In this document: positions 1-8,200 of the stretch, piece after piece
Layout of the letters: every line of letters starts with the position of its first letter
How positions within the stretch are numbered: the first letter of the stretch is position 1
From: Bacteroidales bacterium
Lineage (GTDB): Bacteria > Bacteroidota > Bacteroidia > Bacteroidales > P3
Assembly (NCBI GenBank): GCA_017522105.1
Contig: JAFXAA010000020.1
Location: 1-64,000, forward strand
DNA length: 64,000 bases
Direction: 5' to 3'
Notes under the pieces: model-generated
Seen by the model: only the letters and a program-made list of their open reading frames with translations
Told to the model about the DNA's origin: nothing
Database searches by the model: none
Position numbers and translations under genes: made by a program

Positions 1-148
1 GGGGGGGCAAAATGTTGATATTTAGCACACTAACAAACACAAGCATTACTTTTATGCCGTTGATTTCCGTCTGCAAAGATAAGAATATTTTTTGATATGC
101 CCCAATTACCATGCCATTCAAGTAGAAAAAGGGCGTGACAAAAGATTT

Positions 149-181
149 TTTGCCGCGTATGGTATTTATTTTGTATCTTTG
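149..181 (+). promoter_or_regulatory. Bacteroidota-type promoter for the Kce gene
   Basis: A TTTG element (149-152) and a TATCTTTG -7 box (174-181) are separated by 21 bases. This fits the Bacteroidota housekeeping promoter (TTTG, 19-21 bases, TAnnTTTG). It lies about 50 bases before the ATG at 232. The first ~150 bases of the window hold no supported gene and open with a run of seven G. Confidence 0.75.
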
Positions 182-231
182 CAGTTTTGAAAGCAACGCT
201 TGGAAAAAGTAACAATCAATAAATAAACAAC

Positions 232-1104
232 ATGGAGAAACTGATAATCACCGCCGCCATCTGCGGCGCAGAGGTAACGAAAGAGCAGAACCCCAATGTG
301 CCCTACACCGTCGAAGAGATAGTGCGTGAGGCCAAGAGCGCCGTCGACGCCGGCGCCGCCATCGTGCACCTGCACGTGCGCGAGGACGACGGCACGCCGA
401 CACAGAGCCATGTGCGCTTCCAGGAGTGCACGGAGGCCATCCTGAAGGAGTGCCCGAACGTGATCCTGATACCGAGCACCGGCGGCGCCGTGGGCATGAC
501 CCCGGACGAGCGCCTGGACAGCACCAACACCACGCCGACGCCCGAGATGGCGACGCTGGACTGCGGCACCTGCAACTTCGGCGACGACATCTTCGACAAC
601 ACGATGCCCACCATGCGCGCCTTCGGCAAACGCATGATAGAGAAGGGCATCAAGCCCGAGTATGAGTGCTTCGAGATGGGCCACTTGGAGACCATCGTGC
701 ACATGGCCAAGAAGGGCCAGGTGCCGAGCGCCTTCGGCGTGGCGGGTCCCGACGGCAAACCGCTGCCCTTGGTGCCCATGCAGTTCAACTTCGTGCTCGG
801 CGTGCTGGGCTGCGCCAGCGCCACGGTGGACAACCTGGTGTGGATGGTGAAGAACATACCCGCCGGCAGCACGTGGACTGCCACGGGCATAGGGCGCAAC
901 GCCTTCACGCTGGCGGCCCCCGCCATAGTGATGGGCGGCAACGTGCGCGTGGGCTTCGAGGACAACCTCTACCTGGAGCGCGGCGTGCTGGCCAAGAGCA
1001 ACGGCGAGCTGGTGGACAAGGTGGTGCGCATGGCCAAGCTGCTGGGCCGCCAGGTGGCCACGAGCGACGAGGCCCGCGAGATACTGAGCCTCCGCAAGAG
1101 ATAA
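232..1104 (+). CDS. kce: Beta-keto acid cleavage enzyme, Kce family
   Basis: 290 aa, close to the usual length of 3-keto-5-aminohexanoate cleavage enzymes (BKACE, formerly DUF849). The family condenses a beta-keto acid with acetyl-CoA and releases acetoacetate; Kce does this in anaerobic lysine fermentation. The N-terminal ITAAICGAE stretch supplies the substrate-contacting Glu (E14). HLHVR at 46-50 gives the two zinc-binding histidines (H46, H48), and GFEDN near 241-245 should supply the third, acidic ligand. No other lysine-fermentation gene (kamA, kdd, kal) is nearby, so the substrate is not fixed by context. The family assignment is firm; the lysine role is an inference. It has its own promoter and may be cotranscribed with the next gene, which starts 29 bases later. 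Confidence 0.85.
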   Translation: MEKLIITAAICGAEVTKEQNPNVPYTVEEIVREAKSAVDAGAAIVHLHVREDDGTPTQSHVRFQECTEAILKECPNVILIPSTGGAVGMTPDERLDSTNTTPTPEMATLDCGTCNFGDDIFDNTMPTMRAFGKRMIEKGIKPEYECFEMGHLETIVHMAKKGQVPSAFGVAGPDGKPLPLVPMQFNFVLGVLGCASATVDNLVWMVKNIPAGSTWTATGIGRNAFTLAAPAIVMGGNVRVGFEDNLYLERGVLAKSNGELVDKVVRMAKLLGRQVATSDEAREILSLRKR

Positions 1105-1133
1105 CCAACAGAAACAAAGCACATACGCCAAAG

Positions 1134-3332
1134 ATGAAGAAAATCATTATCCTGTCGCTGACGGCGCTGCTCTGCGGAGCCGCAGCGGCACAGACCGACA
1201 GCAAGCTGAGCCAGGAGCGCATGAACAAGTTCGCCGCCCGCGCCGAGATGCAGAAGCAACAGCGCATGCGCCAGGCTCCGGAGCTGGACGCCGCCAAGTT
1301 CATGCACGACGGCAGCGCCACGCTGCAGATGACCGCCCCCAAGGGCGCCAAGGCGGCGGGCGACACCGTGTGGGCCTCGCAGATGCCCGAACAGCGCTGG
1401 TTCCCCGGCGAGTGGGAAGAGGTGCAGGCCATCGTCGTCACCTGGCCCTACACCTACTATCCCGCTGACCATGTGGGCGACGAAGACTACCAAGCCGATA
1501 TATACATACCCGGCTACGGCGCACAATACCAGTGGAACACCAGCACCAACCGCTGGGCCTACATTGGCTGGGGTCCTGTGGTGGGCGTGCCCGACACGAC
1601 GGACTATGCCGAGCTGATTGCCTACTACCGCCAGTTCCTCAACTACCCGCAGTATGCCAGCCAGGCCCAGCAGTACATCGACTACTTCCAGGGCCAGTGG
1701 GACTTCCGCAGCGTGTTCGTCAACCTCATCGACGCCATACAGCACGGCACGAAGGTGTGGATCACCGTGCAGAAGCTGTCGGACAGCACGCTCATCAAAG
1801 ACGTGATGGCCGCCGAGGGCAAGCCGCTGACCGACTACCGCTTCATCGAGAACTACACCAACGCCTTCTGGTATCGCGACTGCGGCCCCATCTGCTTCTA
1901 CTACGGCCCGCAGGACAGCGTGGCGATGCTGAACTTCGAGTACAGCGGGCGCGCCTGCGACGACCTGCTGCCCGACTCCATCAGCAGCCAGACGGGCATA
2001 CCCAACTTCACCACGAGCATCGAGTGGGAAGGCGGCAACTGCCTGGTGGACGGCGTGGGCAACCTCTTCACGAGCGACGCCACCTATGACGAGAACGCCG
2101 ACACCGTGGGGCAATCCTACTACACGGGCAACGTGAACAACCCCGTGGCCTACCGCTACAAAGCCCCGCTGACGAGCGCCCAGGTGCTCGACTCGATGAA
2201 CCGCATGATGGGCAACACCCGCGTACTGCCGCGCTTCCGCTACGACGGCGGCACGGGCCACGTGGACCTCTACGCCGACATGCTGGACGAGAACCGCTTT
2301 GTCTTCTCGAAGTTCCCGTCGCAGTATAGCAGCTGGACGGACTACACCACCGCAGCACGCAACATCGACAGCCTGACGAGCTGGCAGAGCTTCGCCGGGG
2401 TGAACTACACCAACGCCTACATACCCTTCCCTCGCAAGGACGACGGCAGCTACTTCAGCAGCCAGAACGAGTACAACGGCACGCAGTACGCCCAGGGCTA
2501 CACCCGCAGCTACAGCAACCACACGTTCATCAACAACATCATCGTGCAGCCCTGCTTCTCGGAGGTGGTCAACGGCGAGCCCACGGCCTCGTGGGACCGC
2601 GCCAACATGGACAGCCTGCGCGCCGCCTACCCCGGCTACACCTTCTACCCCATAGACATACGCTCGTTTGACGGCTACGGCGGAGCCATCCACTGCATCA
2701 CCAAGCAGATACCCGCCGAGAGCCCCATACGCATACTGCACAGCCCCATCACTGGAGCCCAGGGCGACACCTACAACAGCCAGAACGCCACCATCAGCGC
2801 CCGCATCACCAACAACACCGGCATAGCGCAGGCACAGGTGGTGTATCGCGTTGACGGAGGCGAGTGGCAGACGGTGGCCATGACCGCCGGCGCCGACAGC
2901 ATGTACAGCGCGACGCTGCCCACGACGACCTTCAACGCGGAGGGCGTGAACGTGGAGTACTACATCAGCGCCACCAGCAACGGAGGCAAGACCATCACCA
3001 AGCCCTTCACGGCAGCCAACGGCGCCTACTTCAGCTTCGGCACCAACGGCCAACTGAGCATAGCCGACGCCAACAGCACCGAAGAGCGCTTCGGCCAGTT
3101 CTTCCCCAACCCCGCCACCGAGAAGGCCAGCATGGTCATCGACATGCAGGGCGGCAAGAACTACAGCGTGAACATCTACGACCTGAGCGGCCGCGAGGTG
3201 CACGCCAGCAGACTGCAGGCCGAGGGCACGATAGTGTACAGCGTCAACGCCGACCGCATGGCCAGCGGACAGTACACCGTGGTGTTCAGCAATGGCAGCG
3301 AGCGCGTGGTGCGCAAGCTAATCGTGAAGTAA
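1134..3332 (+). CDS. Secreted peptidylarginine/agmatine deiminase-family protein with T9SS sorting domain
   Basis: 732 aa. Residues 1-20 form a signal peptide ending at AAAAQ. Residues ~85-540 match the PAD_porph fold shared by agmatine deiminase and Porphyromonas gingivalis peptidylarginine deiminase. Visible catalytic positions are D249 (in YRDCGP), H376 and D378 (GGTGHVD) and C521 (GGAIHC). A linker with an immunoglobulin-like stretch (~535-640) follows. The last ~75 residues (FFPNPATEKASM onward, with IYDLSGREV) are a type IX secretion system type-A sorting domain, so the protein should be exported and anchored at the surface. It could citrullinate proteins or C-terminal arginines, or deiminate agmatine; sequence alone does not decide. 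The ATG at 1134 was chosen because it begins the signal peptide. The end overlaps the convergent next gene by 15 bases. Confidence 0.8.
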   Translation: MKKIIILSLTALLCGAAAAQTDSKLSQERMNKFAARAEMQKQQRMRQAPELDAAKFMHDGSATLQMTAPKGAKAAGDTVWASQMPEQRWFPGEWEEVQAIVVTWPYTYYPADHVGDEDYQADIYIPGYGAQYQWNTSTNRWAYIGWGPVVGVPDTTDYAELIAYYRQFLNYPQYASQAQQYIDYFQGQWDFRSVFVNLIDAIQHGTKVWITVQKLSDSTLIKDVMAAEGKPLTDYRFIENYTNAFWYRDCGPICFYYGPQDSVAMLNFEYSGRACDDLLPDSISSQTGIPNFTTSIEWEGGNCLVDGVGNLFTSDATYDENADTVGQSYYTGNVNNPVAYRYKAPLTSAQVLDSMNRMMGNTRVLPRFRYDGGTGHVDLYADMLDENRFVFSKFPSQYSSWTDYTTAARNIDSLTSWQSFAGVNYTNAYIPFPRKDDGSYFSSQNEYNGTQYAQGYTRSYSNHTFINNIIVQPCFSEVVNGEPTASWDRANMDSLRAAYPGYTFYPIDIRSFDGYGGAIHCITKQIPAESPIRILHSPITGAQGDTYNSQNATISARITNNTGIAQAQVVYRVDGGEWQTVAMTAGADSMYSATLPTTTFNAEGVNVEYYISATSNGGKTITKPFTAANGAYFSFGTNGQLSIADANSTEERFGQFFPNPATEKASMVIDMQGGKNYSVNIYDLSGREVHASRLQAEGTIVYSVNADRMASGQYTVVFSNGSERVVRKLIVK

Positions 3333-4439
3333 CTCTTTGTAGAGCGCCAGCATCTGCTGTGCGAGAACTTCTGGGGAGAATCTGGTGCGCCAGGCTCTCC
3401 CCTTCTTTATGCACTGCTGGCGGAAGGCATCGTCGCCAAGCAGGCGCAGAAGGTGCGCGGCCACGGCGGCATGGTCGTCGGGGGCGGCATAGAGGGCGGC
3501 GTCGCCACCAGCCTCGGGCATGGAGGACATGTTGGATGTTACCACAGGGCAGTCGCAGCAGATGCTCTCAAGCACCGGTATGCCGAACCCCTCGAAGCGC
3601 GACATGTAGACCGACGCCACAGCCCCTGCATAGAGCGCCGGGAAATCGGCGAAAGCCACTCCGCTGAGCACACGCACACGGCGCCCGTCGGCAGCAGCCA
3701 CGACGCGTTTGCCATAGGCGCCGCGCGGGCGGCCGACGATGACGAGGGCCACGTCGTCTGGCAATTGTTTCATGGCCTCGATGGCACAGAGCTGGTTCTT
3801 ACGCTCCTCCACGGTGCCGATGCAGACGACATAGCGCTGCGGCAGACCGTACTTCTCGCGCACAGCGGCAACCTGAACGTCGCTGACAGGCTGCCAGAAC
3901 TGCGGCTCACACGACTGGTATACCACGCGTATCTTCTCCTCAGGCACGTGCATGAGGTCTATGAGGTCGCGCTTGGTCTGCTCGCTGATGGCCACCACAA
4001 CATCGGCCACACGGCAGGCGTGGCGCTGCTTGACGCGGTGTATGATGCGGTCGAAGAGCGAGAAATAGTGCGGGTAGCGGCGAACAATGAGGTCGTGCAT
4101 GGTGACCACACGGCGCACGCCGGCAGGAAGGAAGAGCGGCAACTCATGGCTGAGACCATGATAGAGCCGGACATCGTCAGTCCGCAGGTGCTGCGCCGGC
4201 GCCAGCGTGCGCCAAGTGTTGGGCATGCAGCGCCACAGTCCGTGCGGCTGACGCACCGAAATGCGGGCAACGCCGTCGAAATAGGACGCGAACTGGGGTT
4301 CGGCATAAGGTGTATACAGCACCGCTCGCGAACCTTCCGAGTGCGCAGAGCGCTGCACCCCGGCAATGACTCCGCGGCTGTAGTTGCCTAATCCTGTGCG
4401 GTTGCAGAAGGCACGTTTGGCATCGTAGGCTATGACCAT
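3318..4439 (-). CDS. Glycosyltransferase family 4 (GT-B fold)
   Basis: 373 aa from the ATG at 4439. The N-terminal half carries the acceptor-binding Rossmann domain (IAYDAKRAFCNRTGLGNYSRG, then HDLIVRRYPHYFSLFDR). The C-terminal half has the donor-binding signature around SRFEGFGIPVLESICCDCPVV, with the E-x7-E arrangement of retaining GT4 enzymes. Probable role: transfer of a nucleotide-activated sugar during LPS or surface glycan assembly at the cytoplasmic face. An upstream in-frame ATG at 4460 falls inside the -7 box, so it cannot be the start. The neighbouring GT2 genes support a small surface-glycan locus. Acceptor and donor sugars are unknown. Confidence 0.82.
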   Translation of the reverse strand: MVIAYDAKRAFCNRTGLGNYSRGVIAGVQRSAHSEGSRAVLYTPYAEPQFASYFDGVARISVRQPHGLWRCMPNTWRTLAPAQHLRTDDVRLYHGLSHELPLFLPAGVRRVVTMHDLIVRRYPHYFSLFDRIIHRVKQRHACRVADVVVAISEQTKRDLIDLMHVPEEKIRVVYQSCEPQFWQPVSDVQVAAVREKYGLPQRYVVCIGTVEERKNQLCAIEAMKQLPDDVALVIVGRPRGAYGKRVVAAADGRRVRVLSGVAFADFPALYAGAVASVYMSRFEGFGIPVLESICCDCPVVTSNMSSMPEAGGDAALYAAPDDHAAVAAHLLRLLGDDAFRQQCIKKGRAWRTRFSPEVLAQQMLALYKELLHD

Positions 4440-4457
4440 ATTTGACATTTCAGGATG

Positions 4458-4505
4458 CAAAAGTACAACTTTTTCCGCAATATTGGAAAAATATTCTTAC
4501 TTTTG
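4458..4505. promoter_or_regulatory. Divergent promoter pair between GT4 and GT2 genes
   Basis: Two TACTTTTG -7 boxes face away from each other: one on the minus strand at 4458-4465 for the GT4 gene, and one on the plus strand at 4498-4505 for the GT2 gene starting at 4519. The -33 elements are weak. Placement of the minus box fixes the GT4 start at 4439. Confidence 0.65.
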
Positions 4506-4518
4506 CATTTCAATAACA

Positions 4519-5418
4519 ATGGAAAAAGACATGGACACACGGTTCTCCATCATCATACCCAGCTGGAACAATCTGCCTTTCCTGAAACTCTGTGTGGCAA
4601 GCATCAGGAAGAACTCTGCCACACACCACCAGATAATAGTGCATGTCAACGAGGGTTCGGACGGCACACTGCAATGGGTGCGCGACGAGGGGCTGGACTA
4701 TACATACAGCGAGCGCAACATTGGGGTATGCCTGGCGTGCAACATGATGCGTACCAAGGTGAAGACAGATTACATACTATATCTCAACGACGACATGTAC
4801 ATGTTGCCCGGGTGGGACACGGCGCTGGCCGAAGAGATAGCCACGCTGCCAGACAACCGCTTCTATCTGTCAGGCACCATGATACAGCCGCACAACAGCC
4901 TCGATGTCGGCATACTGGCCAACTATGGCGACAGCATAGAGACCTTTGACGAAGAGCGGCTGCTGCGCGAGTACATGAACTACTCAATGCAGGATTGGTG
5001 CGGAGCCACCTGGCCCCCCAGCCTGATGCACCGCGACGTATGGGACACGGTGGGCGGCTTCAGCATAGAATACACTCCGGGGATGTACAGCGACCCCGAC
5101 CTTACTGCAAAGCTGTGGATGGCCGGCGTGCGGCACTTCAAAGGCATAGCGGCAAGCCGCGTGTACCACTTCGAGACACGGAGCACGGCACGAGTGCGCA
5201 AGAACAGCGGACACCTGCAGTTCCTCCTCAAGTGGGGTATGACAAACAAGACCCTGCGCCGCAGGATGACACACCTCGGAGAACCCTGGAACGATGCCGC
5301 CCAAAGCGCACACTCCCAGAAGCCGTCGAAGACCGACAGGATACGCTGCAGGCTAAAGGCGGCATTCGCCATATTGACGGGCAAACAGTTCGGCCCCGTG
5401 GAGCCGCTTTGCCAATGA
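4519..5418 (+). CDS. Glycosyltransferase family 2 (GT-A fold)
   Basis: 299 aa. It opens with the GT2 pattern FSIIIPSWNNLPFLKLCV; the DxD-like metal/nucleotide-sugar motif is LNDDMYMLPGWD near residues 94-105. A long C-terminal part includes YHFETRSTARVRKNSGH. No transmembrane segment is visible. It probably transfers a sugar to a surface glycan or LPS precursor at the inner face of the cytoplasmic membrane. It is followed 27 bases later by another GT2, so the two are likely cotranscribed from the promoter at 4498-4505. Confidence 0.8.
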   Translation: MEKDMDTRFSIIIPSWNNLPFLKLCVASIRKNSATHHQIIVHVNEGSDGTLQWVRDEGLDYTYSERNIGVCLACNMMRTKVKTDYILYLNDDMYMLPGWDTALAEEIATLPDNRFYLSGTMIQPHNSLDVGILANYGDSIETFDEERLLREYMNYSMQDWCGATWPPSLMHRDVWDTVGGFSIEYTPGMYSDPDLTAKLWMAGVRHFKGIAASRVYHFETRSTARVRKNSGHLQFLLKWGMTNKTLRRRMTHLGEPWNDAAQSAHSQKPSKTDRIRCRLKAAFAILTGKQFGPVEPLCQ

Positions 5419-5445
5419 CAAACACAGCAAAAGAAATAGCAAGAG

Positions 5446-6213
5446 ATGGACAAGATAACAGCGGTAATAATCACGAAAAACGAAGAACGGAACATCGGGC
5501 GCTGCATAGAATCGCTACAGGATGTCGCGGACGAGGTGGTGGTGATTGACAGTGGCTCGACCGACAATACGGAGGGCATCTGCCTGAAGGCTGGCGTGCG
5601 TTTTGAGTTTCATGAGTGGGCCGGCTATTCCGGCCAGAAAAACTACGCCAACGGGCTCGCCACACACCCTTGGCTGTTGAGCATAGATGCCGACGAAGCT
5701 CTGTCCGAAGAACTACGAGCAAGCCTGACGCAGATGAAGAAGGAGGGCCTTGACCCGGACACTGTATATTCCGTAAACCGTCTCAACAACTACTGCGGAC
5801 AATGGATCAGGCACTGCGGATGGTACCCCGACGCGAGGGTACGCCTATGGCATAAAGGCGCGGCTGAATGGGACGGGCTGGTCCACGAAGAGCTGCGCTA
5901 CACCAGGGCCATGAGAGAAAAGAAAATCAAAGGAGACTTGCTCCATTATTCATTCTACTCCTTCGAGGACTTCGCGCGACGGCAGATACACTATGCATCA
6001 TTGGCTGCAAGCAAAGCCAGCAAAGGAGGGAAGAAGACTTCAGCACTCGGCGTATGGCTCCGCCCAGGCTGGACTTTCTTCCGCAACTATATTATTAAAG
6101 GCGGTTTCCTTGACGGCTACAACGGGTACGTCATATGCCGGATGACAGCCTTCTACACCTTTCTGAAATACGCACAACTGAAGGAGGACAATCACTTGCC
6201 CGCCAGCGTCTGA
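5446..6213 (+). CDS. GT2 glycosyltransferase, WaaE/KdtX-like (LPS core type)
   Basis: 255 aa, the usual size of the LPS core beta-glucosyltransferase group. The start ITAVIITKNEERNIGRCIESL and the sequence DSGSTDNT, then LSIDADEALSEEL (the acidic metal-binding site), are typical of WaaE-like enzymes, as is the WHKGAAEWDGLVHEEL region. It probably adds a hexose to the LPS inner core. It overlaps the convergent short GT4-like gene by 22 bases at its 3' end. Confidence 0.8.
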   Translation: MDKITAVIITKNEERNIGRCIESLQDVADEVVVIDSGSTDNTEGICLKAGVRFEFHEWAGYSGQKNYANGLATHPWLLSIDADEALSEELRASLTQMKKEGLDPDTVYSVNRLNNYCGQWIRHCGWYPDARVRLWHKGAAEWDGLVHEELRYTRAMREKKIKGDLLHYSFYSFEDFARRQIHYASLAASKASKGGKKTSALGVWLRPGWTFFRNYIIKGGFLDGYNGYVICRMTAFYTFLKYAQLKEDNHLPASV

Positions 6214-6776
6214 TAGAGCTCAAAGTATTGCTCCACCATGCGGTCGGTTAGCTCGTATGGAGTCTTGCCGCCAATGACTACAATCTTGTCCGGCGTCACG
6301 CCGTTGGCCACAAGATCCTGCTTCACCTTGTCGCTGACAGCCACAATGACATCGGCTGCACTGAAAGAATAATGCATACGCTTCTTCCACAGCAAGGAGT
6401 CCATGACCGACGTGCGGTGGTGACGCTCAACACCATAGCATGTTATTATCGTCTTTATGTCACGGTCGATATGGTACGGCAGTTCCTCGTTCAACCCATG
6501 GAATATCTTGACTTTCTCCAGTTTGAGCCATGGATTGAGACGGTACCGCATCCACAACGACGGCATCAGGCGCGACCAGCCAAAGGGCACAAAAGTGCCC
6601 ACGTTGGAGAAACTGCTGAAGTAGGAGCGATAGTCCTTTTTTGTACGTGAGGCAAAGAGCAATGCCCGATAGCTGTTGACACGCCCCGTGGCCAGCCGCT
6701 CAATCAAGTTGCGACAGAAATCGCCGAGCTCACGGCTGTTCCTTAATGCGTTATTGGCTTCGTACCCTACTAACAT
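6192..6776 (-). CDS. GT4-like protein consisting of the N-terminal domain only
   Basis: 194 aa. It aligns along its whole length with the N-terminal half of the GT4 enzyme at 3318-4439: shared landmarks are IFHGLNEELPYHI versus LYHGLSHELPLFL, and ADVIVAVSDKVKQDL versus ADVVVAISEQTKRDL. The C-terminal nucleotide-sugar domain is missing entirely and the stop lies inside the convergent neighbour. It is either a truncated, inactive paralogue or a stand-alone acceptor-side domain that works with another protein. It has its own promoter, which argues against simple decay. Confidence 0.65.
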   Translation of the reverse strand: MLVGYEANNALRNSRELGDFCRNLIERLATGRVNSYRALLFASRTKKDYRSYFSSFSNVGTFVPFGWSRLMPSLWMRYRLNPWLKLEKVKIFHGLNEELPYHIDRDIKTIITCYGVERHHRTSVMDSLLWKKRMHYSFSAADVIVAVSDKVKQDLVANGVTPDKIVVIGGKTPYELTDRMVEQYFELYQTLAGK

Positions 6777-6839
6777 TGTTATCTATTTTACTGATACGCT
6801 GATATGTTTGCCTGTTGATAAACTATCTTAAAGCAAGTG

Positions 6840-6868
6840 CAAAGATACAGAAAAAAATCGTACTTTTG
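6840..6868. promoter_or_regulatory. Divergent promoters for the short GT4-like gene and trmH
   Basis: A minus-strand TATCTTTG box is at 6840-6847 and a plus-strand TACTTTTG box at 6861-6868. The plus box lies 23 bases before the trmH ATG; the minus box is about 63 bases before the GT4-like start. Confidence 0.65.
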
Positions 6869-6891
6869 CAAAAAAATTTCAGTAAGCAATC

Positions 6892-7602
6892 ATGCCAGAA
6901 AGACAACCAGAAACAGCATCGCCCTTCTCGGCTCTCAGCACCGGACAGAAGTCTGTACTATACAACCGCGCCGCCGAGCTCTTCAGCGACAACAAACGCA
7001 CACTCTTCGACCGCCTTGCGCCGTTGCGCACACGCCATATCAGCGTGGTGCTTGAGGACATATACCAGAGCCACAACGCCGCCGCCGTCTTGCGGTCGTG
7101 CGACTGCTTCGGCGTACAGGACGTGCATGTGGTAGAGGCCAACAATCCGTTCAACCCCGCCGGCGACGTCGCCGTAGGCTCCTCCAAATGGGTGGATTAC
7201 TACCGATACCCCTCCATCGGCGAGGTCTACCGCCACCTCCATGCCAAAGGCTACCGCATCGTGGCCACCCTGCCGCACGAGAACGACACAATGATTGGCG
7301 ACCTCGACATCAGCCAGCCTACAGCCCTCGTATTCGGCACCGAGCTCACCGGGCTGACGCAGGAAGCCATCGCCGGCGCCGATGCCTATGTCAAGATACC
7401 CATGTACGGCTTCACCGAGAGCTTCAACATCAGCGTCTGTGCCGCCCTCTCACTCTTCTCGCTGACCGAGCGCATGCGCCGTGACACGACGCTTGCATGG
7501 CAACTCTCCGACGACGACCTCCTCGACCTCAAGCTGCATTGGGCCATGCAGGCCATCCGCGACGGAGAAAAAGTCATGCAAAATCTCATGCAGAGCCTTT
7601 AA
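6892..7602 (+). CDS. trmH: SpoU/TrmH-family RNA 2'-O-methyltransferase
   Basis: 236 aa. All three SPOUT motifs are visible: motif 1 HNAAAVLRSCD (61-71, with the catalytic Arg R68), motif 2 LVFGTELTGL (146-155) and motif 3 IPMYGFTESFNISVCAA (169-185) of the trefoil knot that binds S-adenosylmethionine. TrmH methylates the ribose of G18 in tRNA; the short N-terminal extension and the C-terminal helix fit that subgroup better than the rRNA enzyme RlmB. It acts in the cytoplasm as a dimer. It is monocistronic by its own promoter. Confidence 0.85.
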   Translation: MPERQPETASPFSALSTGQKSVLYNRAAELFSDNKRTLFDRLAPLRTRHISVVLEDIYQSHNAAAVLRSCDCFGVQDVHVVEANNPFNPAGDVAVGSSKWVDYYRYPSIGEVYRHLHAKGYRIVATLPHENDTMIGDLDISQPTALVFGTELTGLTQEAIAGADAYVKIPMYGFTESFNISVCAALSLFSLTERMRRDTTLAWQLSDDDLLDLKLHWAMQAIRDGEKVMQNLMQSL

Positions 7603-7617
7603 TATAAAATATTTTCG

Positions 7618-7625
7618 TATCTTTG
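7618..7625 (+). promoter_or_regulatory. -7 box for the PepSY-like gene
   Basis: TATCTTTG sits 44 bases before the ATG at 7670, directly after the trmH stop. The -33 region is weak (CTTTAA). Confidence 0.6.
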
Positions 7626-7669
7626 CCGACTGAAGACAAACAGAGTACAAACATATTAATACACACGAT

Positions 7670-8137
7670 ATGAAAAAGATACTTGCTTATGCAGCAGCAC
7701 TGATGCTCCTCCAGGGCATCACTTTCGCACAGGATTACAAGTCCGTGCCAGAGAAAGACGTCAAGGTTAACTACGTAAAAGACTTCCAGCGCCAGGTGAA
7801 AGATGCCTCCAACGTAGAGTGGTATCAGGTTGACGAAAACACCTTCAAAGTCGTCTATCTTGACGTTGAGAAGAGCCGCCAGGCCATGGTGTTCTCCAAC
7901 AAAGGCACCGAGACCCACTACTACATCGACAAACAGTACTATCCCGCCGCCGTGCGCGACAGTGTGAGCCACCTCTTCAAAGGCTACGACATCACCGATG
8001 TGTGGGTGCGCAAGATGCGCGGCAAGATGACCTACCAGGCCCGCATCGCGCAGAAAAAAGGCTTCCTCTGGTGGAAGAAAGAGGTTGACGTCAAGACCAT
8101 CAACTGGGAGGTCGACGGCAAGTACATCGGCGAATAA
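7670..8137 (+). CDS. Periplasmic PepSY-like (BLIP-like) protein
   Basis: 155 aa. A signal peptide covers residues 1-21 (cleavage after TFAQ). The remainder carries two related alpha/beta units of the PepSY-like/beta-lactamase-inhibitor-like type that Bacteroidota secrete in large numbers: FQRQVKDASNVEWYQVDE is a typical first unit. These proteins bind unknown ligands in the periplasm. No enzymatic motif is visible. It is monocistronic, with a promoter before it and a strong hairpin terminator after it. Confidence 0.7.
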   Translation: MKKILAYAAALMLLQGITFAQDYKSVPEKDVKVNYVKDFQRQVKDASNVEWYQVDENTFKVVYLDVEKSRQAMVFSNKGTETHYYIDKQYYPAAVRDSVSHLFKGYDITDVWVRKMRGKMTYQARIAQKKGFLWWKKEVDVKTINWEVDGKYIGE

Positions 8138-8158
8138 GCCGCCAGCCATTTAAACGAG

Positions 8159-8187
8159 AGAGGCCCCGCGCTGCGCGCGGGGCCTCT
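8159..8187. terminator. Bidirectional-type hairpin terminator
   Basis: A 12-bp perfect stem (8159-8170 with 8176-8187) encloses a 5-base loop. It lies between the convergent PepSY-like gene (plus) and the lipoprotein gene (minus), so it can serve both. Confidence 0.8.
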
Positions 8188-8200
8188 GCTTATTTGTGTG

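Noticed and set aside
1..150. Gene in the first 150 bases
   Set aside because: Only short AT-rich frames are present, and the G run at the edge may be an assembly end.
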